Below are positions 43,791-52,937 of a DNA stretch of 64,000 nucleotides, in pieces. The position numbers were made by a program, and so were the translations under genes. The stretch is from Polyangia bacterium (GTDB lineage Bacteria; Myxococcota_A; Polyangia; Nannocystales; Nannocystaceae). A model generated the notes under the pieces. That model was not told the DNA's origin and made no database searches. It saw nothing but the letters and a program-made list of their open reading frames with translations. The stretch is from positions 1 to 64,000 of the forward strand of contig JAUIKS010000028.1 in the NCBI GenBank assembly GCA_030430565.1, in the 5' to 3' direction. Each line of letters begins with the position of its first letter. Positions within the stretch are counted from its first letter, which is position 1.

Positions 43791-45876
43791 CGCGCGCGCG
43801 CTCGCCTGCGCGGCCGGCCTGCTCGTCGGGGTCGCGGCCGCCGACGACGCGCGGGCTGCCCCCGGCTTCACGGAGCGCTGCGAGCACGCCCTCCCCCGCG
43901 AGACCGTCGAGGACCTCGCCGCGCGCATGCGCGCGCTCCATGCCGAGGGTCCCTGCGCGCTGCTGCGCATGAACACCTCGATGCACCAGACCCGCGTCGA
44001 GTGGGGCCTCGCCGACGCGCGCTACACGGTCCTGCTCGCGCCGCGCGACTGCGTCGCCGAGCCGTCCTACAAGGGCGAATCGCTCGACATCTACGCGCCG
44101 CCCGAGCTCGCCGTCGCCTGCCCCGCCGTCGGCCCCGCGCTGCAGGAATTCGCGGGCGCCGAGCGCCAGGAGCTCGTGCCCGTGGTCCGCACCACCGTCG
44201 CCGAGGTCCGTGACGCCCCCAGCGCGCTCGCGCCGTGGAACGTGGCGGTCGCCGCGTGGCTCGCCGCGCTCGTGTTGTCGCTCCTGACCGCGCTGACGCG
44301 TCTGCGCGCGCGCGGCCTCACCGGGCTGCTCTCCTCGATCCGCGCGCGCCCCTGGTGGTTCGGCGGGCTCGCCACGCTGCTGCTCTTCGCGCTCGCGCTG
44401 CGCTTCTCCCTGCCCGCGACCCCGAGCAATTGGTACGGCGCGTTCCTCCCCCACGCGGGGCCCGGTGACCCGCGCTTCGGCGCCAGCGCGATCGCGCTGC
44501 AGGCCCTCGCGCGCGCGCTGGGACCTTGGAGCGACGAGCTCGCCTTCGGCCTCGTGCGGGTCACCGGCGCGCTCGCGGTGCCCCTGGTCGCGCTGCTCGT
44601 GCGCGGCCTCGGCGGCCCGCGGAGCGCCGCGCTGGTCGCCGGCTTCCTCGTCGCGGTCTCGCCGATCGCGGCGCGGCTGTCGGCCTCGAGCGCCGAACAT
44701 GTCCTCGCGGGCACCTGCGCGCTCGCGGCCTGGACGCTGTGGGTCCGCGGCGCCGGCGCTTGCGAGTCGAGCGCCGCGCCGCGCCGGCTCGCCCAGCTCC
44801 TCCCTCGAATCCTCGCGCTGACCTTCGCGCTGCTCGCCGTGCTCGCGCGCGTCGACTGCTGGCCCCAGCTCGCGCTGCTCCCGCTGTGGACCGTACTCGT
44901 GGCCCGCGGCGACACGACGCGAGCACGGCGAGCGCGAGCCCTCGACGCGCTGGTCTACTGGGGCCTCTGGGCGCTGCTGGGCGCCTACGCGTGGTGGTTC
45001 ATCGTCGTCCCCAGCAACCACCCGCCGCCCGAGCTCGCGGGCGTGCGCGCGACCGCGGCGGTCCTGCTCTCACAATTTTGGTACGCCGCGACCACGCCGC
45101 CCTACTGGATCTCGCCGCTGTGCCTCTCGCTGACCTCGCTGGGCGTCGTCGCCATGCTCATCACGCGACGCCTGGGGACGCTCGCGGCGACGGCCCTCAG
45201 CGTCGCGCTGATCTTCATCCCGCTCGGGCGCAACCTGACCCACGACGGCCTCACGGGCGCGCGCTACTTCGTGCTGCTGGTGCCGCTGCTCGCGGTCGTC
45301 GCCGCCCAGGCCGTCGAGGTGCTCGACACCTGGCTCGCGGAGCGCGACGCGAGGGTGCGCCTCCCCGCCCACGTCCTCGGCGTCGTCGCTATCGCGCTGC
45401 TGGGGATCCTCAGCGCGCGGCCGGGCTGGCGTCACGAGTACAACTTTCAGGCCGAGTACCGCTTCCTCGCCCAGCAGCTCGAGACCCTGCACGCGCGCGG
45501 GCGGCTCGAGGGCTGCACGCTCTGGTACGTGCGCCCGCGGCAGCCGACCGGCGAGCCCGACCTCGACTGCTGCCTCGACCCCGCGCGCTCGCCGCTCACG
45601 CTCGTCGCGCCTGACTTAACGTTCACGTCGATCTCGTCGGATCCGACGCCGGAGCCCGGCGCGTGTCAGCTCTACTACCGCGGCACGCTCTGCGAGCTCG
45701 ACCCCGCCCTCGCGCCGCGGGTCGTCAAGGGCGTCGCGCGGATTAAGCGGCAGTGCGCGCAGCTCGATCAGCGCGCGCGCGACCTGCCTGTCACGACACA
45801 AACGATCGAGGCGCCCGGCCTCAACACCCGCTACCGCGGGGCGCCGGTCGTCGAGCTGCGGGGACCGACTCGCTAG
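43777..45876 (+). CDS. polytopic membrane protein, possible GT-C-fold glycosyltransferase
   Basis: The product has 699 residues from a GTG that overlaps the upstream stop. A signal-like N-terminus and an exported domain of about 130 residues with several Cys are followed by 10-12 hydrophobic segments (about 155-545) and a C-terminal exported domain of about 150 residues with paired Cys. The arrangement resembles PMT/ArnT-like membrane glycosyltransferases, but I cannot point to the catalytic acidic residue with confidence. It is translationally coupled to the lipase-like gene. Confidence 0.65.
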   Translation: MTRTDARALACAAGLLVGVAAADDARAAPGFTERCEHALPRETVEDLAARMRALHAEGPCALLRMNTSMHQTRVEWGLADARYTVLLAPRDCVAEPSYKGESLDIYAPPELAVACPAVGPALQEFAGAERQELVPVVRTTVAEVRDAPSALAPWNVAVAAWLAALVLSLLTALTRLRARGLTGLLSSIRARPWWFGGLATLLLFALALRFSLPATPSNWYGAFLPHAGPGDPRFGASAIALQALARALGPWSDELAFGLVRVTGALAVPLVALLVRGLGGPRSAALVAGFLVAVSPIAARLSASSAEHVLAGTCALAAWTLWVRGAGACESSAAPRRLAQLLPRILALTFALLAVLARVDCWPQLALLPLWTVLVARGDTTRARRARALDALVYWGLWALLGAYAWWFIVVPSNHPPPELAGVRATAAVLLSQFWYAATTPPYWISPLCLSLTSLGVVAMLITRRLGTLAATALSVALIFIPLGRNLTHDGLTGARYFVLLVPLLAVVAAQAVEVLDTWLAERDARVRLPAHVLGVVAIALLGILSARPGWRHEYNFQAEYRFLAQQLETLHARGRLEGCTLWYVRPRQPTGEPDLDCCLDPARSPLTLVAPDLTFTSISSDPTPEPGACQLYYRGTLCELDPALAPRVVKGVARIKRQCAQLDQRARDLPVTTQTIEAPGLNTRYRGAPVVELRGPTR

Positions 45877-46009
45877 CGCGGGCCCTCGTAGATCATCTCG
45901 ACGCCGCCGCGAGCGCCATCCCCGCCCGCCCGTGTCCAGCCGCGCGACGGGGCGCCGCAGCGGCGCCGCCGGGGTATCGTCCGCGCGCGGTCTCGTACAA
46001 GCTCGCGTC

Positions 46010-46519
46010 ATGCCGTCCGCGACCCTCCGCCCCGCGACCGAACGCGACGTCGAGACGATCCTCGAGCTCATCCACGAGCTCGCCCGCTACGAGCGCGAGC
46101 CCGACGCCGTCACCGCGACCGCGGAAGACCTGCGCCGCGACGGCTTCGGCGAGCGCCCGCGCTTCCACGTCCTGCTCGCGGAGTGGCGCGGGCGGGTCGC
46201 GGGCTTCGCCTTCTACTTCTTCAATTACTCGACCTGGCAGGGCCGCGCCGGCCTGTACCTCGAGGACCTGTTCGTTCGGCCAGATTACCGCGGCCGCGGG
46301 CTCGGCAAGGCGCTGCTCGTCGCGCTCGCGCGCGAGGCCGTCGCGCGCGGCTGCGGGCGCTTCCAGTGGCAGGTGCTCGACTGGAACACGCCCTCGATCG
46401 AGTTCTACGAGCAGCTCGGCGCGCGCGCGCTCACGGAGTGGATCAACATGCGGGTCGACGGCGACGCGCTGCGCGAGCTCGCCGCGACCCCGACGGCCGC
46501 CGACGCCCCTCAGACGTAG
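46010..46519 (+). CDS. GNAT-family N-acetyltransferase
   Basis: The product has 169 residues from ATG 46010. The acetyl-CoA loop is VRPDYRGRGLGKAL (about 87-100), and ATERDVETILELIHELARYE at the start and the DWNTPSIEFYEQLGA block near 125 resemble diamine/spermidine acetyltransferases (SAT1-like). It transfers acetyl from acetyl-CoA to an amine, with the substrate unproven. TATCGT at 45975-45980 may be its -10 box. Its 3' end overlaps the convergent zinc-finger gene by 10 nt. Confidence 0.9.
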   Translation: MPSATLRPATERDVETILELIHELARYEREPDAVTATAEDLRRDGFGERPRFHVLLAEWRGRVAGFAFYFFNYSTWQGRAGLYLEDLFVRPDYRGRGLGKALLVALAREAVARGCGRFQWQVLDWNTPSIEFYEQLGARALTEWINMRVDGDALRELAATPTAADAPQT

Positions 46520-46944
46520 TCCGTCAGCTTCTTGCGGGTCCCGCCGCGCGGGTCCTCGCGCGAGCTCTGACAGCGGACGCACAGCCGCGCGTAGGGGATC
46601 AGCTCGAGCCGTCTTCGGCGGATCTGCTCCTCGCAGCGCTCGCACAGCCCGTAGTCCTCGGGCGTCTCCCGCAGCTTCCGCAGCGCCGCCTCGATCTCGT
46701 GCACCGACCCCGTGCGCGCGCGGTTTCGGCTGCTCGCGATCGCCTGCGACATCTCGTTGAGCGGCTGGCTGTCCTCGTCGCCGCCGATGTCGGTCGCGTC
46801 GACCCGATTGGGCGCGAGCTCGACATCGCCGCCGGCGCGGATCTCGTCGAGGAGCTGCACAAGCAGCGCGCGGAACCTTCGCCGCTCCTCGTCGTCCAGC
46901 TCCTCCTCGTGTTCCTCCGCCCGCTCCTCGAATCGACGCCTCAC
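46510..46944 (-). CDS. DksA/TraR-type C4 zinc-finger protein
   Basis: The product has about 144 residues from a GTG at 46944, with AGGA upstream. The frame is open far beyond this but without protein character. A charged coiled coil (about 1-80) is followed by a four-Cys zinc finger (CERCEEQI and LCVRCQ, about 102-127), as in DksA/TraR proteins that enter the RNA polymerase secondary channel. The DksA tip acidic pair is not clearly identified, so stringent-response activity is uncertain. Confidence 0.82.
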   Translation of the reverse strand: MRRRFEERAEEHEEELDDEERRRFRALLVQLLDEIRAGGDVELAPNRVDATDIGGDEDSQPLNEMSQAIASSRNRARTGSVHEIEAALRKLRETPEDYGLCERCEEQIRRRRLELIPYARLCVRCQSSREDPRGGTRKKLTDYV

Positions 46945-47076
46945 AAACCCGGATCCTATCGCACACGCCGCGCGCGCAGGTGAGCGGCTCGCGCGGAACC
47001 ACGCGACCACATTCGTGGACCGGTTTCGCGGCTGTCCCAAAGCACGCACACTGGGGCAGGTTCCTTCCTTCGCGCC

Positions 47077-47580
47077 ATGAAGCTGCTCCTCCTTCGACAC
47101 GGCGAGGCCGTCCCCGCTCGCGTCGCCGGCTCCGACACGCGCCGCTGGCTGACCGTCAACGGCCGCGCGACGATTCGGCGCGTCGCCGCGGCGGCGAAGG
47201 CCGAGGGCGTCGCGCTGACGCAGGTCTACGCCAGCCCGCTCGTGCGCGCGGTCCAGACCGCCGAGCTGCTCGCCCGCGGCCTCGACTACGAGGCCGAGGT
47301 CATCGTCCGACAGCCCCTCGACAACGCGCCGACCGCCCACATCCTCGCGCTGCTCGATCAGCACGACGATGGCGACACGGTCGCGCTCGTGGGCCACAAC
47401 CCGTCGATGAACACGCTGGCGGGCTTCCTCACGGGGCGCCGTCACTTCCCCGGGTATCCGACGGGCGGGCTGTGCCTGATCGAGGGCGACGTGAAGGCCC
47501 AGGACACCCGCTTCTGCTGGATGATCAACCCGAAGACCGGCGAGCGCCTGACGCGGCTTCGGGATCTGATGTTCTTCTGA
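47077..47580 (+). CDS. sixA: SixA-type phosphohistidine phosphatase
   Basis: The product has 167 residues from ATG 47077. It belongs to the histidine phosphatase superfamily: the catalytic LLLRHGEA is at the N-terminus, with a second His in ALVGHNPSM (about 107). Its small size and the SPLVRAVQTAELL segment fit SixA, which dephosphorylates phosphohistidine on histidine phosphotransfer proteins. Given the many sensor kinases of such genomes, a role in damping phosphorelays is plausible. Confidence 0.88.
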   Translation: MKLLLLRHGEAVPARVAGSDTRRWLTVNGRATIRRVAAAAKAEGVALTQVYASPLVRAVQTAELLARGLDYEAEVIVRQPLDNAPTAHILALLDQHDDGDTVALVGHNPSMNTLAGFLTGRRHFPGYPTGGLCLIEGDVKAQDTRFCWMINPKTGERLTRLRDLMFF

Positions 47581-47643
47581 GCGCGCGGCGGCGCTGCGCG
47601 CGACGCCGCCGCGCGATCGCGCCGGCTGCGGGGCCGGCTCTGC

Positions 47644-47649
47644 TAGCAT
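47644..47649 (+). promoter_or_regulatory. -10 box (TAGCAT) of a probable leaderless transcript
   Basis: TAGCAT ends 7 nt before ATG 47657, with no Shine-Dalgarno between. Confidence 0.4.
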
Positions 47650-47656
47650 CGCGCTG

Positions 47657-48814
47657 ATGCGCTCGTGGACGCTCACGACTCTCGGCGCGCTCGCGCTCGC
47701 GCTCGCGCTCGCCGGCTGCTTCAGCGGGAGCTTTGCCAGCGGGCGCCCGTGCCAGCTCGACGCCGACTGCGGCCCCGAGCTCCGCTGCGAGGACGGCTAC
47801 TGCGGCGGCGCGCTCCCGAGCGCGAGCACGGGCTTCACGGCGAGCGACTCGGTGAGCTCCGGGGCCGCCGCGACGACGATCGAACCGACGACGGGCGCGA
47901 CCTCGAGCACGACGAGCGCGACCTCGAGCGCCACGGGGACGAGCGAGCCCGCGCCGCTCTGCGACAAGATCGACCTGCTCGTCGTCCTCGACAACTCCAA
48001 CAGCATGGACCAGTGGGACGGGCGCCTGCTCGAGCTCGTCGGCAACTTCAAGTCCTACGCGGGCGCGCTGTTCGAGGAGGTCGGGAGCTATCACTTCGCC
48101 GTCATCGGCACGAGCGAGGCGGAGGACAGCGCGAAGCCGGGCTGTCAGCGGCACGGCGCGCTGCGAGTCGACCACGGCATGGGCCTGCTCTGCGAGAGCT
48201 ACGAGGACCGCCCCTACATGACCGAGCGCGACACCTTCGACGTGCTCAACATCGGCTGCTTCACCTCGGTCCCGGAGGGCGACGACGACGAGCAGCCCAT
48301 GCGCACGCTGCTGGAGGCCGCGTCGCGCGAGCTGAACAGCGCCGGGGGCTGCAACGAGGGCTTCCTCCGCGACGACGCGCTGCTGGTGGTGCTCTTGATC
48401 GCGGACGAGGACGACGACCACGGCGACGAGCAGGGCCACGACGGCTCGCCCGGCGATCCGCAATTTTGGTACGAGAAGCTGCTCTACCACAAGCGCGGGA
48501 ACGCGGAGTCGATCGTCATCGGCGCGCTGCTCGGCGAGGACCCGCTGCGCTCGACCTGCCCGTGGATGCTGCCCGAGGACAAGAACGAGGCGACCGACTT
48601 CAACACGCTCTCGATCGGCGCCGAGGAGGGCGTGCGCATCCGCAGCTTCCTCGACAAGCTCCCAGTCGGTCACGCCTACGTCAGCAGCATCTGCGCGGAC
48701 AGCTACGTCGACTTCTTCCAGCAGTTCTTCGAGGAGATCGTGCGCGACGCCTGCGAGGACTTCGACCCCCTCGCCACCGATCCGCTGGTGCACGATCCCA
48801 CGGAGGGCGACTGA
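47657..48814 (+). CDS. von Willebrand A-like lipoprotein, paralogue 1
   Basis: The product has 385 residues. The signal peptide ends in lipobox ALAGC, followed by a short disulfide motif (CQLDADCGPELRCEDGYC), a Thr/Ser/Ala linker, and a vWA-like domain from about 100. The metal-site motif DNSNSMDQW matches DxSxS. Further acidic residues (DDEQPM, ADEDDDHGDEQ) and a conserved DPQFWYEKLLYH segment are shared with the next two genes. vWA domains usually mediate metal-dependent protein binding, and the ligand is unknown. Confidence 0.85.
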   Translation: MRSWTLTTLGALALALALAGCFSGSFASGRPCQLDADCGPELRCEDGYCGGALPSASTGFTASDSVSSGAAATTIEPTTGATSSTTSATSSATGTSEPAPLCDKIDLLVVLDNSNSMDQWDGRLLELVGNFKSYAGALFEEVGSYHFAVIGTSEAEDSAKPGCQRHGALRVDHGMGLLCESYEDRPYMTERDTFDVLNIGCFTSVPEGDDDEQPMRTLLEAASRELNSAGGCNEGFLRDDALLVVLLIADEDDDHGDEQGHDGSPGDPQFWYEKLLYHKRGNAESIVIGALLGEDPLRSTCPWMLPEDKNEATDFNTLSIGAEEGVRIRSFLDKLPVGHAYVSSICADSYVDFFQQFFEEIVRDACEDFDPLATDPLVHDPTEGD

Positions 48815-48916
48815 GCGCCCGCGCGGCGAGCCCTGCGCCCTACGACATGACCGATTGAACCTGGCCGAAGCAGCCTCTCGCCGCCGCGCGCCCTACTCAC
48901 GCGCGGGCGGCTGCGG

Positions 48917-48922
48917 TACCGT
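48917..48922 (+). promoter_or_regulatory. -10 box (TACCGT) of a probable leaderless transcript
   Basis: TACCGT lies 7 nt before ATG 48930 inside CGGTACCG. The same element and a similar upstream TAYTCA block precede the next paralogue, so the promoter was duplicated with the gene. Confidence 0.45.
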
Positions 48923-48929
48923 ATCCGGC

Positions 48930-50087
48930 ATGCGGGGCAGGTACTCGACGCTCGCGCTCGCGCCCGCGCTCGCGCTCGCCGCGGGCTGCTTCACCGGCAC
49001 CTTCGCCGCGGGCCACCCCTGTCAGTCGGACGCGGACTGCGGCCCCCAGCTCGAGTGCGTCGACGGCTACTGCGACGGTCAGCGCCCCGCGGACGAGAGC
49101 GCCACGACGGACGGCGGCTCGAGCACGACCGGCGCCGCCACGACCGCCGCGCCGACGACCGACGCCGCGACCGCCGCCACGACCACCGCCGCGACGAGCG
49201 CGGGGGCGACCACCGGCTCGCCCTTCCTCTGCGACAAGCTCGACGTGCTCGTCATCTTCGACACCTCGGCCAGCATGAACCAGTGGGACGATCGCGTGCT
49301 CGTGCTGGCGAACAGCTTCATCAACTTCGCCACGCCGCTGCTCGACGCGGTCGGCAGCTACCACATCGGCGTCGTCCCGGTCTCGCAGCTCAACGAGGAC
49401 CCCCCGGAGTGCGAGATCCCGGGCGGGCTGTGGGTCGACACCGCCCAGGGCCCGCTGTGCGCGGCCTACGAGTCCAAGCCCTACATGGACGAAGGCGACC
49501 CCTTCGACGTCCTCAACCTCGGCTGCCTGCTCCGCGTCGACGGCGGCGCTGATGACGAGCAGCCCATGCGCTACATGCTCGAGGCGGTCTCGAACGAGCT
49601 CAACGCCCCGGGCGGCTGCAACGAGGGCTTCATCCGCAAAGACGCGCTGCTCGTCGTCATGCTGCTGACCGACGAGGACGACGACCACGACGACGAGCAG
49701 GGCAACGCCGGCTCACCGGGCGACCCGCAGTTTTGGTACGAGAAGCTGCTGTTCTACAAGAACGGCAACGACGACGCGATCGTCTTCGGCGCGCTGCTCG
49801 GCGAGGACCCGCTGGATTCGAAGTGCCCGTGGACGCTCCCCGACGACAAGAGCGAGGCCACGGAGTCGACGGTGCTCTCGATCGGCGCGGAGGAGGGCGT
49901 GCGCGTGCGCCAGTTCCTCGATCGGCTCCCGGTCGGCCACGCCTACGTCAGCAGCATCTGCGACGCCAGCTACGTCGACTTCTTCGAGCAGTTCTTCGAA
50001 GAGATCGTCACCGACGCCTGCGAGGACTTCGACCCGCTCGACACCGACCCGATGGTCCCGGATCCCACGGACGGCGCGGCGCCCTAG
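48930..50087 (+). CDS. von Willebrand A-like lipoprotein, paralogue 2
   Basis: The product has 385 residues from ATG 48930. The lipobox is LAAGC, the disulfide motif is CQSDADCGPQLECVDGYC, and the Thr/Ala linker is followed by the vWA-like domain with FDTSASMNQW as metal site. It is colinear with paralogue 1 along its whole length, including FWYEKLLFYKNGN and the CEDFDPLDTDP tail. It closely matches paralogue 3 in the N-terminus (CFTGTFAAGHPC), so genes 2 and 3 are probably the most recent duplication. Confidence 0.85.
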   Translation: MRGRYSTLALAPALALAAGCFTGTFAAGHPCQSDADCGPQLECVDGYCDGQRPADESATTDGGSSTTGAATTAAPTTDAATAATTTAATSAGATTGSPFLCDKLDVLVIFDTSASMNQWDDRVLVLANSFINFATPLLDAVGSYHIGVVPVSQLNEDPPECEIPGGLWVDTAQGPLCAAYESKPYMDEGDPFDVLNLGCLLRVDGGADDEQPMRYMLEAVSNELNAPGGCNEGFIRKDALLVVMLLTDEDDDHDDEQGNAGSPGDPQFWYEKLLFYKNGNDDAIVFGALLGEDPLDSKCPWTLPDDKSEATESTVLSIGAEEGVRVRQFLDRLPVGHAYVSSICDASYVDFFEQFFEEIVTDACEDFDPLDTDPMVPDPTDGAAP

Positions 50088-50173
50088 CGCCATCGACTCT
50101 CAGGTCATGTCCCCATGGACATAATCGAGCGTGCGCGCTCGCGCGCCGCCTATTCAGCCGGGGGCGCGTGCGG

Positions 50174-50179
50174 TACCGT
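50174..50179 (+). promoter_or_regulatory. -10 box (TACCGT) of a probable leaderless transcript
   Basis: TACCGT lies 5 nt before ATG 50185 and is embedded in the same CGGTACCG 8-mer seen before paralogue 2. Confidence 0.4.
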
Positions 50180-50184
50180 TGGGC

Positions 50185-51765
50185 ATGTCGAACCGCCTCG
50201 CGCGTGGCTCCGCCACCGCCGCGCTCGGCGCGATCTGTCTCGCCGCGGCGGGCTGCTTCACGGGCACCTTCGCGGCCGGCCACCCCTGCGCGCGCGATGC
50301 CGACTGCGGGCCCCAGCTCGCGTGCATCGACGGCTACTGCGACGGCGAGCGCCCCGACGCGGCCACGACCACGCAGGGCGAGCTGAGCACGAGCACGAGC
50401 GACGCGACGTCGAGCGGCTCGGGGTCGCAGACCAGCACCGGCGACGACGCGACCACGGGCTCCCCCTTCGCCTGCGAGCAAATCGACGTGGTGCTCATCC
50501 TCGACAACTCGCGGAGCATGAACGAGTGGGACGGCGGCTTGATTCAGCTCGCCATCTACCTCGAGACGATCGTCGCCGACGAGCTCGCCGCCGTCGCTAG
50601 CTGGCACTTCGGCGTGATCTCCACCGATCGCTATGAGGACAACCCCGACGGCTGTCAGGAGTACGGCGCGCTCACGATCGACACCACCAAGATCACGTGC
50701 AACCAGTACCTCGACCGCCCCTACCTGACCGAGGCGGAGGGCTTCGACCTCAACTCGCTCCAGTGCTTCGTCACGCTCGACAGCGGCTCCGACAACGAGC
50801 GCCCCATGGAGGCGCTGCTCGACCTGACCTCCCCGGAGCTCAACGCGGAGGGCGCCTGCAACAACGGCTTCATCCGCGAGGACGCGCTGCTCGTCGCGCT
50901 GCTGCTGACCGACGAGGATGACGATCACGCGAGCAGCGACCCGCAAGGCAACGCCGGCTCCCCCGGCGACCCTCAGTTTTGGTACGAGAAGCTCCTGTAC
51001 CGCAAGGCCGGCAACGCCGACGCGCTCGTGTTCGGGGCGCTGCTGGGCGACGACCCGAACGCGACGGAGTGCCCGTGGAGCCTCCCGATGAGCGGTAGCG
51101 AGGACCCTGACAACGGCAAGTCCGGCGCGGAGGAAGGCGTCCGCATCCGTCAATTCATGGACCAGCTCCCAGTCGGCCACGCCTTCACCAGCAGCGTCTG
51201 CGCGGACAACTACAACAACTTCTTCGAGGAGTTCTTCAGCGAGATCGTCGCCGACGCCTGTGAAGACTTCGACCCCCTCGCGATCGACCCCATGGTCGAG
51301 GACCCGACCGAGGGCGAGCCCTCCGACACCGGGATGACGACCGGCACGGACACGGGCACCGACACCGACGGCCCGTCGGAGGAACCCGAGCCGGGCAAGG
51401 GCTGCGATCCGGGCGCCGCGTACGGCACGACGCCGTTTTGCTGGACCCCGGGCTACGGCGAGCTGGGCACGCTCTACCGCTGCGGCGATGACGGCGTCTG
51501 GGCGGAGGTCAACGCGGAGGAGTGCGCGACGCAGTGCGGCGACGACCCGGCCAACGTCGGCGGCTGCAGCGGCAACGGCCACGCGCCCGCGTGGGCCTGC
51601 CTGTGCTTCGCGGGCGCGTGCGACGACCTCGGCTGCTTCGGCGACGACGTCCACGTATGCGACGGCGACACCGCCTACCGCGCCGCGTGCGACAGCTGCG
51701 TCACCGAGATGATGGGGCCCGAGAAAGGGATCTGCGGACCCAACAGCGAGCCGATCTTCCCCTGA
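50185..51765 (+). CDS. von Willebrand A-like lipoprotein, paralogue 3 with extra Cys-rich C-terminus
   Basis: The product has 526 residues from ATG 50185. The first 380 residues match the two upstream paralogues: lipobox AAAGC, CFTGTFAAGHPC, metal motif DNSRSMNEW and FWYEKLLYRKAGN. After a Thr/Asp/Gly linker (about 375-400) it alone carries a C-terminal domain of about 120 residues with roughly 14 Cys (GCDPGAAYGTTPFCW, WACLCFAGACDDLGC). This looks like a disulfide-rich adhesion or binding module added by domain shuffling. Confidence 0.87.
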   Translation: MSNRLARGSATAALGAICLAAAGCFTGTFAAGHPCARDADCGPQLACIDGYCDGERPDAATTTQGELSTSTSDATSSGSGSQTSTGDDATTGSPFACEQIDVVLILDNSRSMNEWDGGLIQLAIYLETIVADELAAVASWHFGVISTDRYEDNPDGCQEYGALTIDTTKITCNQYLDRPYLTEAEGFDLNSLQCFVTLDSGSDNERPMEALLDLTSPELNAEGACNNGFIREDALLVALLLTDEDDDHASSDPQGNAGSPGDPQFWYEKLLYRKAGNADALVFGALLGDDPNATECPWSLPMSGSEDPDNGKSGAEEGVRIRQFMDQLPVGHAFTSSVCADNYNNFFEEFFSEIVADACEDFDPLAIDPMVEDPTEGEPSDTGMTTGTDTGTDTDGPSEEPEPGKGCDPGAAYGTTPFCWTPGYGELGTLYRCGDDGVWAEVNAEECATQCGDDPANVGGCSGNGHAPAWACLCFAGACDDLGCFGDDVHVCDGDTAYRAACDSCVTEMMGPEKGICGPNSEPIFP

Positions 51766-51833
51766 GCGCGAGCGCGCCGCGCTCGCTGCCGCTGGCGAGG
51801 CGGCGCGGGGACGCGTTCACCACAGGCCGCTAG

Positions 51834-52784
51834 TCAAAATCGACCACGGATCGAGAGCCCCGCGAAGCTCGGGCTGACCGCCGGGAGCACGCGCGCCGAC
51901 GCCTGCTCACGCGCCTTTTTGCGCCGGACCGCGTCGGCGGCGATCAGCGCGACGCCCGTCAGCGCGAGCACGCCGCCGGTGATACCTGTCGCAAGCGCCA
52001 TGGTGTTGGCGCGCGTCCCCTTGTCGATCAGCTCCCCGACCATGGGGTCGGCAGGGTCGCCGCCGTTGTCGATGAACTCGTTGCCGTCCCGATCCGCGCT
52101 GGAGCCCTGCGCGAGGCCTACGCCCATCACCGCGAGCAGCACCGCGCCGACGCCAAGGCTGACGCCGCCGGCGATCAGCAGCTGCTTGCCGGGCGCCTCC
52201 TCCTCGTCGGAGGTCGGCGCGCCGGAGCGCGCGTCTTTGGCGTCCGCCTCGATCACCGAGCGTCGGGCCGCGGCCTGGGCCTCCTCCTCCTTGATCTTGA
52301 GACGAACCTCGTCGAGGGCCTCCTGCGCGGTCGTGCGCGACTCTTCCTCGTCGGGCCCGAGCGACTCGATGTACTGCTCGAGCAGGCGCTCGGCCTTCTT
52401 CAGGTACTTCTGATCACGGTCGAGCTCGTAGGCCTCGCGACACGCGCTGGCGAGCTGGTAGACGAGCACGCTGCGGTACTGCGCGGCCTCGGGCGTGTCG
52501 GGCAGCGCGGCGTAGGCCTCAGACCACAGCTCGACCGCGCCGACGTAGTCGGCGGTGTCGTACTTCTCCTGCCCCTTGCCGAGCAGCTCGCCCGCCCGCG
52601 CGAAGGCCTCCTCGGGCGACTCCAGCAGGGCGCCTGTCGAGGCGATCGAGCGCGTCGCGCCGACGGTCACGGCGGTCCGCGCGGCGGCGGGTGTCGAGAC
52701 CGCGACGCCGATCGCGGCGAGCGCGAGCGGGAGGACGCCGCGCCGGCGCGCGCGCCGGTTGTCGCGTGTACGCTGGCGATTCAC
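51834..52784 (-). CDS. TPR-like exported protein with two C-terminal membrane helices
   Basis: The product has about 316 residues from a GTG at 52784. A basic N-terminus and a signal peptide (VLPLALAAIGVAVSTPAAA) precede a helical region with TPR-like repeats (AGELLGKGQEKYDTADYVGAVELW, then AAQYRSVLVYQLASACREAY). An acidic/Ala coiled coil is followed by two hydrophobic segments (LLIAGGVSLGVGAVLLAV and MALATGITGGVLALTGVAL). The architecture is widespread in myxobacteria, often beside Ser/Thr kinases, and the kinase gene at 52938 is divergent from it. Confidence 0.78.
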   Translation of the reverse strand: MNRQRTRDNRRARRRGVLPLALAAIGVAVSTPAAARTAVTVGATRSIASTGALLESPEEAFARAGELLGKGQEKYDTADYVGAVELWSEAYAALPDTPEAAQYRSVLVYQLASACREAYELDRDQKYLKKAERLLEQYIESLGPDEEESRTTAQEALDEVRLKIKEEEAQAAARRSVIEADAKDARSGAPTSDEEEAPGKQLLIAGGVSLGVGAVLLAVMGVGLAQGSSADRDGNEFIDNGGDPADPMVGELIDKGTRANTMALATGITGGVLALTGVALIAADAVRRKKAREQASARVLPAVSPSFAGLSIRGRF

Positions 52785-52799
52785 GGCCAAAGCGGCTCC

Positions 52800-52828
52800 A
52801 GGGTACGAACAGCGACCCGTCAGTTCAA
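52800..52828 (-). promoter_or_regulatory. sigma70-like promoter for the TPR-like gene
   Basis: On the minus strand TTGAAC (52828-52823) and TACCCT (52805-52800) are separated by exactly 17 nt, about 15 nt before the GTG start. Confidence 0.5.
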
Positions 52829-52937
52829 GGTGCAATATCGACCCGACATGTCCAAAAACACGTTCCGGCCGGAAGTCCGCACTGGTTGCCTGTAACAGAG
52901 ATTCGCTATTGTCTCGAGGACACCTGCATCGACGCCG

